Of a stretch of 64,000 bases of DNA, positions 26,491 through 38,582 are shown piece after piece. Position 1 is the first letter of the stretch; each line of letters starts with the position of its first letter. A program made the translations under genes and the position numbers. The notes under the pieces are model-generated. The model saw only the letters and a list, made by a program, of their open reading frames with translations, did not search any database and had not been told where the DNA came from. The stretch comes from Kappaphycus alvarezii. Lineage: Eukaryota; Rhodophyta; Florideophyceae; Gigartinales; Solieriaceae. The stretch is from the NCBI GenBank assembly GCA_002205965.3, contig NADL03000462.1, positions 1,559,001 through 1,623,000 of the forward strand. Direction: 5' to 3'.

Positions 26491-27639
26491 CTACGACCCA
26501 TCATCCACGTCCAACCACCCTCTCAAAACCAAATACGGCACCAAATGCCTCACAAAATACGCAGCCACAATCCGCACCACCTTCCCCACCCCAACGCCTA
26601 TTTCCACCTCCCGCACCACTCCCTCCACCACACCCAACCAATCCACGCCTGCCACCGCTACATACCCCACCAGTACAAAAACCGCCCACACCCCCGTCCA
26701 AGCCTCGCCACTTCGTTCAACTTCCATTACAGTCCTCCATTTTGTTTCCCCCCACCTCATCCCCATTTCATCTTCAGCCCATCGACACAAATGTCCCATA
26801 TGCCACGCGCCATACATCAACGCCACCTCCCCGACGCCCCTCTCCACAACAACCTTCACCATCCTAAACGCCTCTACATCTCTCGCTCTACTGACCAAAT
26901 CCATCCCTCCATTCACCCTCCTCTCCGTACTCTCCACAACTCCTCTCGCATACGCCAATCGTCTTGCCGCCCTTAAATCGCCGCAACAAATTAGTCGAAC
27001 CAACGCCCATGCATCCTCCCATGACACAAACGCCGCCAACGCAAACAATTCGGGTGCCGGCAGCAACGCCGCGATCAACAACACCCCACTGAATGCGAAA
27101 CTCGGCACCGAAGGTGTGCCACGATTCATCCTCGCCACATGTTCTGCCGGTAAGTCCGCGACGTACCATTGCCTGCGGGTATGGTCAAGGACATCGGCTT
27201 GGGCAACAGCACCTAGTCTTTCAGCGGCTTTGGCGATAGAGGGTGGGGCGTTGAGTCGGGGAAGTGTGCGAAGGGAGTCGGAGGGGGTGTTGCTTAGATT
27301 GGAAGGGGCGATGAGTTCGTAGAGGACGGCACAAGAGGGGGTGGTAGAGAGGGGAAGGAGGGATTGTTGGAGGGAAGTGTAGTAGGAAGGGTCGCCGAGG
27401 TGGAGAATGGAGTAAAGATGCAGTGTAAATTCTGGGGAGGTGTAGGTGGTGATGGAGGTTTGAAGAAGCGATTTGGATTTGGCTGGTGCTGCTGGTATGA
27501 GGCGGACAAAGGTGCGAGGTGCTCGGCGAGGGCCCAGGGTGGGAATGTGGGGTTTGGGACAGCGTGAAGGAAGGGAAGGGAAGGGAGGGAGCGGGAGGAA
27601 GGATGAGGTAGAGTTACTTTGCTGAATCGTTGGCAACAT
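26491..27639 (-). CDS. TraB/GumN-like family protein (tentative)
   Basis: Single-exon gene of 382 codons from the first in-frame ATG at 27639; the open frame extends upstream only to a stop at 27721-27723 with no other ATG. Residues 1-60 are rich in Ser, Pro and Arg with few acids, which fits an organelle transit peptide. Residues 73-109 carry HLYSILHLGDPSYYTSLQQ and then CAVLYELIAP. This resembles the segment of bacterial and plastid TraB/GumN-like proteins that have a conserved H-x-GD-x-x-YY followed by VLYE. A later block (DHTRRQWYVADLPAEHV) also fits that group. The C-terminal half has hydrophobic stretches that may be membrane segments. Function is unknown. The large plus-strand frame over it (26378-27322) is a low-complexity Thr/Pro shadow. 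Confidence 0.6.
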   Translation of the reverse strand: MLPTIQQSNSTSSFLPLPPFPSLPSRCPKPHIPTLGPRRAPRTFVRLIPAAPAKSKSLLQTSITTYTSPEFTLHLYSILHLGDPSYYTSLQQSLLPLSTTPSCAVLYELIAPSNLSNTPSDSLRTLPRLNAPPSIAKAAERLGAVAQADVLDHTRRQWYVADLPAEHVARMNRGTPSVPSFAFSGVLLIAALLPAPELFALAAFVSWEDAWALVRLICCGDLRAARRLAYARGVVESTERRVNGGMDLVSRARDVEAFRMVKVVVERGVGEVALMYGAWHMGHLCRWAEDEMGMRWGETKWRTVMEVERSGEAWTGVWAVFVLVGYVAVAGVDWLGVVEGVVREVEIGVGVGKVVRIVAAYFVRHLVPYLVLRGWLDVDDGS

Positions 27640-27730
27640 TGGGAAGTGCGCTGAGGAGGCGGGAGGAATAAGCCAGGGCAAGTGGTGGACACATAACGCG
27701 GGTTGCGCGACAACGCTTAGTCAGAAAGTA

Positions 27731-27930
27731 CACTCCTGACTGATGCCATACGACACCCCCCATTTTCTCAGTTTATGATGTTTCTCTTCAGTTTTGTTTA
27801 AAAATAATGGTGTCAATCGATTTGTACGGCATTTTATATAAAAAAACGTACAAACATGGAAATTCAGATAACTTGGCAAGAAATAGTGCATCATCTCTAA
27901 AAATGGGGGTGACTGATGCCATACGACACC
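27731..27930 (+). repeat. Left end: outer and inner transposase-site repeats
   Basis: Outer inverted repeat 27731-27761 plus an inner direct copy of its core at about 27911-27930, same orientation. These would be the two transposase binding sites of this end. Confidence 0.85.
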
Positions 27931-27968
27931 CTACGCCTTATTGGCTATGACAAGAACTGTAAACAAAA

Positions 27969-28962
27969 CTAGTAATCTGTCATTCCACCCTGCCTAGCAA
28001 TGACTTCAATGCAGCGATTGTGCATTGAATTCACCAGCCGTTGGACAATATTAGGGTCAATATTGTCCCAACATTCAGTGATACAATCCATGAGTTCCTG
28101 CACAGTAGAAAATTGCCTTGAATTGGCATAAACGGCCCTGGCAGTATGCCCCAAAGATTCTCTAGGGTTTAAATCTGGAGAACGAGCTGGCCACTCTAGA
28201 ACGGATATTCCTTGATCTTTAAACCACTTCTCAGCTACTTTGGACGCATGGGCAGGGGCATTATCCTGCTGAAATATCCATCCAATTGGCAACTCTTCAT
28301 CGGCCCAGTCAAGTAACTCCTTCTCTAAAATCTTCACGTATTCCCCTCCATTTAATCGAACAGTCACCTTCACTAACTTGTCCTTCCATGTGCGCAAAAA
28401 GCTGCCCAAACCATAACTCCATTCCCCCCATGTTGCCGTTTAGATAAAACCAATTCCTCGCGCCTCAAATCGTGCCAATAGCACTGAATTCCGTCCGGCC
28501 CATCGCAGTTGAATCTTTTTTCATCGCTCCAAACAACCTTGCCCCACAATTCGCGCTCTTGTCTGAATGACTCCTTGCAAATTTAATACGGGCATCCCGG
28601 TGCCTCTGTTGAAGTGGAGGCTGCCTTTTAATTTTTTTATGACGTAGAAACCCTGAACCATTGAGGTATGCCCTTGTCCGGCTTGCGGAAATGGGGAGGT
28701 TGAGTTCATTTCTTAATGTTCTTGAGCTCTTAGTGGAGTTACTTGCTGCCCTAAGCAATCTCCGTTCATCCCTTGCAGTCATTTTCTTCCGATTCGCTCG
28801 GGCGTTTCTGGTGCCATAGGTTGCTGGGCTCTTGAGAAATGAGGATACCACGGCTCGCGATCGACCAAGCTGCCTAGCAATAGCCTGGATTGATAGACCA
28901 GCTTCTTTCAAGCCTGAAATTTGGGCGCGCTCTTCTAAGCTCAATTGCGTCCCCTTAGGCAT
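27969..28962 (-). pseudogene. Tc1/mariner transposase (DD34E type), two frameshifts
   Basis: ATG at 28962. The N-terminus has a Tc3-like helix-turn-helix (LSIQAIARQLGRSRAVVSSF, residues about 22-41) followed by a second DNA-binding region. A shift of one base near 28560 moves the frame to one carrying the first catalytic Asp in VVWSDEKRF; a second shift near 28382 returns to the frame with FQQDNAPAH (second Asp) and SPDLNPRES. The Glu of the last motif takes the DD34E position, although the usual IENLW context is altered. The C-terminal part is intact to the stop at 27969. Only two indels and no internal stop apart from them suggest fairly recent inactivation. It lies between the inverted repeats of the element. 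Confidence 0.92.
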
Positions 28963-29076
28963 CCTTAATAGACGGCTTGATAGATGTTTACTCTGGGGCT
29001 CAGGGCGGCTTGGGAGGATGTCAATGGAGAGTGTTGAAACGCTCTAAAAGCAAGTTAGTTTAAGTATAAGAGCACA

Positions 29077-29277
29077 TGTCGTATGGCATCAGTCACCCCC
29101 CGTTTCTGTTTTTAAAGGACTACACCGATGCCACGTGTATATTACCGTTTAAAGGGCATCTTCCTAACGTTATTTTATGCAAGCTTTTCATTGGTTGAAA
29201 CGGTTTTTTAATTTACTGTTTCGAAGTAGCAAATATCAGCGAAACGGGGGGGTGTCGTATGGCATCAGTCAGCAGTG
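29077..29277 (-). repeat. Right end: outer and inner transposase-site repeats
   Basis: Outer inverted repeat 29247-29277 plus an inner copy of the core at about 29077-29094. The pair mirrors the left end. Confidence 0.85.
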
Positions 29278-29584
29278 TATATGACCTTAAATGTTGCCAG
29301 TCTCAGGTTTGACTGCTGAATCGGAAAAAGGCTTCTCCTCTCCAAGTGAACTGCACGTTTATTTTTGTTTGGAAGGATATTTCCATGGCACATATGGGTA
29401 CTGTATGACCGTTACTTTGCGACGTGTGCAGTACACAACTGTGACCGTGCAGTGTGTAGTCAGTCACAGTTGAATATTCCATTTTTAAACCAACACGGCA
29501 TATCTCTAGCTAGTAGCTAGGAACCATAAGTTGTTACATGCGGCGTGTACCATGCATATGCATGATCGTGTTATGACATCCCCT

Positions 29585-29714
29585 ACTCAACTTATATCGC
29601 AGCAATTGCGAAGATGCGACATTCGTGTGTTGCTGCCTCTGCGCAATACCGAGAGAGTGCGTTGACACATCTGATTTCATAGATTTGGGGAAGGGGGGAT
29701 CAAGCTATGAGCAA
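29585..29714 (+). repeat. Diverged direct repeat, copy 1
   Basis: About 130 bp matching 29827-29956 at an offset of 242 bp. Shared blocks include CGTGTGTTGCT, GCGCAA and CATAGATTTGGGG followed by a G-run and GATCAAGC. Function unknown. Confidence 0.75.
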
Positions 29715-29826
29715 TATTCCCTTGGATATTTTCATAGCAAAACGTAATCATGCGACATCTGTACCTGTTTAAGATATACTACATGTTGACTATCCACATA
29801 CAGCATCTTGTGATGAAAGCCCCCCT

Positions 29827-29956
29827 GCTGGACCTATTTCGCAGCAACTGCGTAGATGTGACACTCGTGTGTTGCTTCCGCTGCGCAAAACCGAAAGAGC
29901 AAGTGGAGACCTGTTATTTCATAGATTTGGGGAGGGGGGGATCAAGCCATGAGCCA
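29827..29956 (+). repeat. Diverged direct repeat, copy 2
   Basis: Second copy of the repeat at 29585-29714. It ends about 750 bp upstream of the prolyl hydroxylase ATG, so an upstream regulatory role is possible but there is no evidence for it. Confidence 0.75.
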
Positions 29957-30705
29957 TACCGAACCTGCTAAATTTGCAGTGCTCCCACGTCGCACCTACT
30001 AGTGGCAGCTGTGCACTCGACAATTGCAGCACTTAGGTGGGACAACAACAGAGTCAGCCCAGAGCCGTTGCTACACCAGATTCAACGACGTGCTCTCCGA
30101 TCAATGCCTCAATGCCTGAAACCCTTACAACCTGCCAAAATCCTCTTTTTCACCACGAGCGGAAAAGAAGCTCCTGGTGAATAGCATCCTCACTTTGGGT
30201 ATCTTGTTTCCTTTCCAGATTCTCCGCTTTTATTACAGAGTTCCCTCCCAGAGCAAACTTTCTTGGCATTGCTGCCCCCTAGTTTCTGATTCCCCCTATG
30301 CCCGGGGTATGCAGACGATTGACGGCAGAATTATTCGCCACTCGCTCCCAAGATGCTTACACGGATTCTTGCAATGCGGCCAACTTTAAAAAAAATAGCC
30401 GTTTGCTTCCTCCTTCTGGACCAGAGTCCGTCGATGAAGAAAGCAGCCAAACATTCAGGATACTTTGCACCTCACACCACGCTTGTACCATTTAAGTCTT
30501 TGTCTTGCCATTCTCACTGCTTCTCAATGCCGGGTCCCACAGCAAAAACTACAAGGCGGAAGTTTCATCCACTAATTCTGGTTCTCAACAACTTGCGGAG
30601 CCTCGCCCTCAAACGACCCTATCTGTCTTAGCTTCTACCTCCCAAAAATCTATCGACACGAGGATTGCTTTGGCTTTTATCCCTGAATCGCCTCTCAACC
30701 TAACA
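29957..30705. other. Upstream region of the prolyl hydroxylase gene
   Basis: Several short overlapping ORFs, none recognised. The hydroxylase frame itself is open upstream to about 30505, but that opening codon is TTG, and the predicted N-terminal anchor fits better with ATG at 30706. Promoter elements were not identifiable. Confidence 0.4.
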
Positions 30706-32916
30706 ATGTTCGCGGCAGGTTCGACCAAAGCAGAGACGGGTTCACGCCTCCCCGCCATATGCACTTTACTTTTCACTCTTCCAGTTGCTTTCGTTGTCCT
30801 CCTTCTCATCCAAGGCCCTGGATTGGAACAAAAGCTGCTCCCCCCCGAAGCAGCTTTGGTAACGCAACAAGCGATTACCAAGGCCCGTGGTCACATCCTT
30901 GCATTCTTCAACAGTTTCGTAGGTCTTGAACCATGTGCACTTGGCGAGATATGCTCTCCAACTGCCCAGCGTCCTCCTTTGCCTGATGGTACCCCGTCTC
31001 ATTCCGTATGGGACATTCCTCGAAAGCTAATGAAAGACCGCTTCAAGGATATCACCAAGTTTGTACCCACTGCAAAAGTCAACTACATGTGGGATGAACC
31101 GTTGGTTGTGTACTACGATAACGTCCTCTCCGAAGAAGAAATCAATCACCTCCTTGAATCTGCAAATCCTCGCTTCGAAAAGTCAATGGTGGTAGGAGCT
31201 GACGGCGTTCCAGAGGAGGGACAGACACGGACGTCAGAGACAGCATGGCTTTTCATCAACGAAGATCCCACGTTTGAGAGGATAGTTGGTAAGGTCACTG
31301 CCTTGGCCCGGGTTTTCATCTCAGCACAGCGAACACATTGGCATTAACAGGTATCAACCGTCGCAGTTCTTCAACCCACACCATGATTTTCTGCAAGAGG
31401 AACAGTTGAGCTATGGGGAATTTAGCGGTTGCCAGCGAGCAAGCACTGCACTTATTTACCTCTCTGACGTTGAAGAAGGAGGAGACACGATGTTCACACG
31501 TATTTCGGATATGGATGGCCGTTTCAGTTCAACCCTGACAATCCTGATCACCTGAAGGTCAAACCCAAACGCGGTAGAGTCCTCGTTTGGTATAACATGC
31601 ACCCGTACACCGAAAAGGTCGATCACAGGACCCTTCACGGCGGTTCCCCTGTTGTCCGTGGAACTAAAGTGGCGGCCACCCTCTTTATTCGAAACTGCAG
31701 CCGCCTGGACATTGCACCGTCTGATGCAAACAGTGGAGCCAAGGAAACACACCAGGAAGATTCATCACAACCTGAAAATCGCGATCCTTCCTCTGCAGCA
31801 GAAACTCACAACACGAGCTGCCAGCTCGGTGATATTTGCCCAGCAGACGCAATGCGCCCAAGGCTATCCGATGGCACAGTTTCTCATTCGGTGTGGGATA
31901 TCCCACGCAAACTCATGAAGGATCGTTTCAAAAGCATGAGCGAAACCATTCCCACAGCAAGCGTAAATTATATGTGGGATGAACCTTTAGTTGTTTACTA
32001 TGACAATGTTCTTTCAGAAGAGGACGTCGACTTCATAATCACCAGAGCAACGCCGCGTTTCAAAAAATCCATGGTTGTTGGACCAGACGGTAAGGGGGCG
32101 GAGGATAACACTCGCACATCCGATACGGCATGGCTGTACATGAACGATGATCCCAAATTCGAAAGAATCGTCAACAAGATAGCAACTCTGGCTGGTTTCA
32201 ACTCACAACATGCGGAACATATCGGTGTCAATCGGTACGAACCGTCGCAATACTTCAACCCACATCATGATTTCATCCAGGAACATCAATTAGACGGAGG
32301 AGAATTTCCAGGTTGTCAACGCGCGAGCACAGCACTCATCTATCTCAGTGATGTGGAAGAGGGAGGTGACACCATGTTTACCCGCACTTCAGACATGGAT
32401 GGACGGTTCCAATATGACGTCAATAATCCAAATCACCTCAAAGTGAATCCTAAGCGAGGCAGGGTGCTCATCTGGTACAACATGCATCCATTCACGGAGA
32501 AGGTAGATCACAGGACTCTTCACGGAGGATCCCCAGTTGTGAGTGGGGTCAAACTGGCGGCAACTATTTTTATTCGCAACTGCACTCGCGCCGCACCAAT
32601 CCAGTATAATAGTGATGCTCAGGCGGAATCTGGGAAATACGCGCAAGAAGGTCCAGAAGACAGTGGACAAGAGGAATTCGCCCAAAAAGAGACTCGAACA
32701 AGGGAAGAACATGACGATATCAACGAGGAAGGCAGCAAAGATGAAGTCGAGATGTGCGTTTCTGAAAATGGCAAATGCGCTTCGGCCGACGACAAGGGCA
32801 CACAAACTGATGAGGGGGGCGAGATATCACAAAGCCAGGGCAGGGCGGATGGTGGCAAGAGTGATTCGTATAGAAAAAACGAGGACCTCTCGGAAATCGA
32901 ATTGGTTGAAGACTAG
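30706..32916 (+). CDS. Tandem prolyl 4-hydroxylase, two catalytic domains, two frameshifts
   Basis: Prolyl 4-hydroxylases use Fe(II), 2-oxoglutarate and oxygen to hydroxylate prolines in the secretory pathway. From ATG 30706, residues about 15-36 form a hydrophobic signal anchor, suggesting a type II ER or Golgi protein. Two P4H domains follow, each preceded by a similar block (SHSVWDIPRKLMKDRF). Each has NPHHDF (iron ligands His and Asp), TLHGGSPV (distal His) and a downstream Lys in K-AAT-F (2-oxoglutarate). In domain 1 a one-base gain in a CCC run near 31310 and a one-base loss near 31524 shift about 215 bases, then the frame is restored and runs without a stop through an acidic linker into domain 2. 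The C-terminal tail of about 110 residues is highly charged. Compensating indels in otherwise conserved code suggest assembly errors or very recent damage. Fusion of the domains is read directly from the open frame 31597-32916. Confidence 0.85.
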
Positions 32917-33279
32917 GCTGAGGGAGATACAGCAGGTGCGGAGAACGTTGTCTGAGGCACGGGCAGGATAAGTAAAGGCATAGGAGACACTGCAATTGCA
33001 CTGGATCGGCAAAAAATAAGCCACAGTCTGACTCTCATCAGAAACAACAGGCCCTTCCGCGGGTGAATAACCTCACAGCGGACCAGAGGCAATGGACAGG
33101 GAGGTTTGAACGTGTTAGGTGTGAACTTGTTCAAATACGTTAGGGGACACAGCCCATAGTCTTAAGACCTGCGCTGGAAACCGAGGCCGGAAAGGTCATT
33201 CTCGTACCTTGCCCCCGTGATCTTTACCGCGATGCCAGTCGGCAGGCGCCACTAAACATCTCGATTTCTGATGTAGGCA
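32917..33279. other. Convergent spacer between P4H and COA5
   Basis: 363 bp between the stop codons of two converging genes. It must hold both 3' UTRs. No coding frame or clear polyadenylation signal stands out. Confidence 0.5.
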
Positions 33280-33504
33280 CTAGAAGCCCGGTGCTCCTCT
33301 TATACGACGTCGCATATCCAGCTGCGCTTTTCTGCATTGCGAGTAAGCCACTCGAACAGCCTTGCACGATGGATCGACACCGTCGGCATCCGGTTGTACA
33401 CAATCTTTGAGAGCGGTCTTTTTGTTGGGATGCTCGATCACACAGCGTGAGTCGCTCAGGCAGCGAAGGAGTTCGTCAAAGAGGCCTTTGCAAGATTTCG
33501 ACAT
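33280..33504 (-). CDS. COA5: Cytochrome c oxidase assembly factor 5 (Pet191 family)
   Basis: COA5/Pet191 is a small twin-CX9C protein of the mitochondrial intermembrane space needed to assemble complex IV. From the ATG at 33504 the product is 74 residues, the family's usual size. The N-terminus MSKSCKGLFDELLRC gives Cys5 and Cys15 (CX9C), with Cys21 and Cys35 between the two pairs. A second CX9C pair (Cys47 and Cys57) is followed by LDMRRRIRG, matching the conserved C-terminus of the family. The frame extends seven codons upstream to a TTG, but ATG fits the family start. It diverges from bL28m across a 471-bp spacer. Confidence 0.92.
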   Translation of the reverse strand: MSKSCKGLFDELLRCLSDSRCVIEHPNKKTALKDCVQPDADGVDPSCKAVRVAYSQCRKAQLDMRRRIRGAPGF

Positions 33505-33975
33505 GGCGAGTAAGGATGAAGACAAGACGTAAAAAACGTTGCTGGCGTTCCTTCAGTGGATCTGGATCTTTTGACACTGCCCCAATTGTAACTTTTAGTA
33601 CAGCAGAAAGGTTCCAATTCCAACAGATTTGATGGGAAATTTTTGAAAGTCTTTTTAGATCAAAAGCACTCTTTTTTGCTTTCATAAGTTTGCGTTTGTT
33701 TCTTTTCGCGGCTCGATAATCGGTCCATATCCAAGCACTCTTTGTCGCCTGTTACGGCTCTCATCGATCCCTCACCGAAAGATAGCCCGTCAACCCAGGC
33801 CGCACACCACCTCACATACCGGGCTCTACTCGTCTCGTTCCACTCCGCAAATCCGACCCTCCGACTGCTAAGCCTGTATTCAAAGCCCCTCGGCCGTCTA
33901 CCGCATCCCGATCAGCGAACCAAGACCTCCTTTCTACTCTGCAACCAAGACCCAAACTCACCGTGATCATCCACT
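33505..33975. promoter_or_regulatory. Divergent intergenic region, COA5 and bL28m
   Basis: 471 bp separate the two start codons, so both promoters and 5' leaders must lie here unless they extend into neighbouring genes. The leader before the bL28m ATG is pyrimidine-rich on its coding strand. Both products are mitochondrial, so co-regulation is an inference worth testing. No TATA box was clear. Confidence 0.5.
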
Positions 33976-34449
33976 ATGCCGCGTTTCAATCGCGCCTATC
34001 GAGGTCTCTACGGCAACCGCATGATACAGTTTGGCAACAAAATATCTTTTGCCGAGAACAAATCGCGCCGCACATGGAAGCCCAACGTCCATAAAAAGTC
34101 AATGTATAGCGAGACCCTGGGCCGAAAGCTCCAATTTCGAATGACCACCTACGTCATGCGATGCATCCGAAAGGCTGGCGGTTTGGATGAGTATCTGATG
34201 CAGACGAAGGATAGCGAACTCAAATTTCCATTTGCTATTCGAATGAAGGAGAAGATTACAAATCTGCGAAGGGAGAATCAGACCCTTCCTGATATCTTGA
34301 AAATTCGCGATTTACGCAAGGACAGAAGAAAAAGAAAGAATACGGACGGAACGCACGCGGTAGTAAAATCTGGCCCACCATCCGCGCCTCTGAGGAACAC
34401 GGCAACAAGTCGCATGCGGAGCAGGGGTCTCCTCGACTTGCTGCATTAG
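33976..34449 (+). CDS. MRPL28: Mitochondrial ribosomal protein bL28m
   Basis: A component of the large subunit of the mitochondrial ribosome. The 157-residue product starts at ATG 33976. Residues about 7-60 match the L28 fold region: RGLYGNRMIQFGNKISFAEN, then KSRRTWKPNVHKKSMYSETL and LQFRMTTYVMRCIRKAGGLD. This arrangement (R-G-L-Y, F-G-N, S-R-R-T-W-P-N) is typical of bacterial-type L28 in its mitochondrial, extended form. The C-terminal 50 residues are basic and low in complexity. No separate presequence is visible; the basic N-terminus may serve for import. It converges on polyubiquitin, with 374 bp between the stops. Confidence 0.92.
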   Translation: MPRFNRAYRGLYGNRMIQFGNKISFAENKSRRTWKPNVHKKSMYSETLGRKLQFRMTTYVMRCIRKAGGLDEYLMQTKDSELKFPFAIRMKEKITNLRRENQTLPDILKIRDLRKDRRKRKNTDGTHAVVKSGPPSAPLRNTATSRMRSRGLLDLLH

Positions 34450-34823
34450 TAAAGGCAACGCCATCTATACCCTTTCCAAATGCTTTCAGCCCCATCCTTA
34501 CCTGTAGGCAATATGCTAATCTTGTCGCCCTTAAAGGCGGGAAAGAAGGGCATGTGCACTCGGCCACGCGCTACTGCCCACGCGCTACTGTGGATACCAG
34601 GTTAGTTCCGAAGAGTAGGGGTAGTTGTCTTCGCGGACGCTCGATGATTGGAGAATCAACACGAAGGCTTATGACCAACACGACAATTCTCCTCACCGTC
34701 TTGAATGAGCGCAATAAAGTGACACACTCGCGCAGGATTGTACGCAGTCCAGCCTCACGGAAGATCAGTTTACTTCAGTTGCATTCTACTTTTAGAGAAT
34801 GCCACGTTTACAACTGCTACACA
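34450..34823. other. Convergent spacer between bL28m and polyubiquitin
   Basis: 374 bp holding the two 3' UTRs. No coding frame of its own; the plus-strand ORF 34554-35231 is mostly antisense to ubiquitin. Confidence 0.5.
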
Positions 34824-36870
<2,047 letters not shown>

Positions 36871-38582
36871 CTACTGTAATGCGGGCCGAGGGCAGTCATT
36901 GTCTGGGTAAGAATGAGGGAGAATATTGAAGCTCTTTCGTTTGCACGAGAACAGTCGAGAAGCTTCTGTAAGACTGGGCCCAGCAACTAGGAAACGCCAG
37001 AAAGGTTAGTGTACTTGGCGAGCAATGATTGGGGTCGTCTAGCAGGCAGAGGGTTGTAATCGTTTTTGGATGTTTGTAGTAGCTTGCAGAGACATTTCTA
37101 GCGCATTCAAACGGCGAATACACCATTTTTTAATCACAATTCAGGCGTTACGGCTGCATTCGAAATGCTTGCTGTGTCGTCCAATGGGAACGGTTTTTGA
37201 GACCGACTTTTTGCTGCACTCTCGAAATTATTTCAACAACCTTTGCGGATTCGGCATGAGAATGATGTGCCCCAAAAACACAAGTTGGCTGACAGTTCCA
37301 AAAGTCCCCAATATTAACCCATTGTTGGGAGTTGGTGAAATACATTTACAGCAGGTGTGGGTACCGTGAAAGAGAAATCTTTTACTCTTTTTACTTATCT
37401 GAAACAGATTATGCCAAATATGCCAACAACACGAGGCCCAACCATTTCGAACTTTTCTCTAATAATCAACCTACCAAGTTAAACCACGTGGCCAAACTGC
37501 GAAACGAACTAGCCAGCGATGCACAAGTTACATTTTGCTTCCGCAAGAGGATCTGCAGCCACAAAGGCCAACCTGCAACGGCGGAGAAACTACCGCCCTT
37601 TACCGTAGTTCAGTGCGGGTGAAATGCACGTGTGTCCAACGGGATACTGTAATGCATGATTCACGAGACATTTCTCAAACCGAGAACAGCAGCACCCTGG
37701 CTACAGTACTGTAGATACTGAACGCATTAAACTGAACGTACACTCAAGATAAGTAAAAAGAGTAAAAGATTCCTTAAACTTCTTTCTTTCTCTGTACTGT
37801 AGCGTGTGTACAGCACTTTTTTTGACCATCACCCGTCACAGAAATACTGTAAATGCATTTCGAAATGTGGCATATACGGTACAGTAGACCTGCACCTTCT
37901 GTACTACATTATCCCGCAACTTGCAGGAATACCTCTTATGCAATGCTTACAGTGAAAATTTTGGATAATTTATAATTTGGAAAGTACTGTAATGTCATTA
38001 TTCGGAAAGTAATGTCACTGAAACGAGGCCACACGTTCCAATGCTTACAGTGTTGGCGACAGTCAAAAAAAATACTGTGTGCACCGCAAAGTACAGCACA
38101 AAAAGCAGGACATACAGTACAGTTGTGAAATGCACAGCACACAGAAGGCTGTGCTACGTGGTACGCGTGTATAACCGATACTCTGAGCCCGCCACGAATA
38201 AGTGCGCGGTTGTAAGTCAGCATTCCTACTTGAGAATGCACCGCCTTAATCGATGAGAGGTCGGGGTGATTGCTGAAGGGGTCGCGCGTTCGTGGAACGA
38301 TCGCAATTCTCAGAGTCGAGATGTGAGAATGCAAAGGCATTCGATAGATGCGCGGAGAGAGAGCACGGAGCACGGACTGTGAGTGTCTAGCACTCGAGGA
38401 GCTGCGAGGTAGACGCGTAGTGAGCAGTACGTGGAGAGTATGTAAAGAGAGATAAATGTGTGCCTCCTCGGAGAGAAGGGGGGTATCCGCCGGCTTGTGC
38501 CGATTGACTGTGCCAACATATTGAAGACGAGCGAGTCTCCTAGCTCTTGCTACACTACAGTGCTGCTGCGAATTTCATAGTT
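36871..38582. other. Intergenic region between polyubiquitin and copia element 2
   Basis: No recognisable gene. Holds the TACTGTA cluster at 37645-38119. The purine-rich part from about 38240 to 38580 lies just before the gag-like ATG at 38583 and may include the 5' LTR of the copia element, but no boundary could be fixed. Confidence 0.45.
37645..38119. repeat. Cluster of eight TACTGTA/TACAGTA words
   Basis: Exact matches begin at 37645, 37702, 37707 (overlapping the previous one), 37795, 37845, 37880, 37985 and 38113. TACAGTA is the reverse complement of TACTGTA. For random equal-base sequence fewer than 0.1 would be expected in this length. Near-matches (TTACAGTG, ATACTGTG) also occur. Smaller clusters lie at 6192-6286 and 52717-52822. 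Confidence 0.8.

Larger units (their letters stand above)
27731..29277 (-). mobile_element. Tc1/mariner element with TA duplication and IR/DR ends
   Basis: A 1547-bp element bounded by inverted repeats of about 31 bp (27731-27761 and 29247-29277, one mismatch at the fifth base) and flanked on both sides by TA (27729-27730 and 29278-29279). Each end has a second, internal copy of the core GACTGATGCCATACGACA: at about 27911 in the left end and about 29077 in the right end, 173 and 176 bp inside the outer copies. This is the inverted-repeat/direct-repeat layout of Tc1-type elements such as Sleeping Beauty. It encodes the frameshifted transposase at 27969-28962. It inserted between the TraB/GumN-like gene and the prolyl hydroxylase gene. 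Confidence 0.93.

Noticed and set aside
26378-27322. 314-codon plus-strand ORF rich in Thr, Pro and Ser
   Set aside because: It overlaps antisense to the 26491-27639 gene, which has family-like motifs. The plus frame is low-complexity and looks like a composition shadow.
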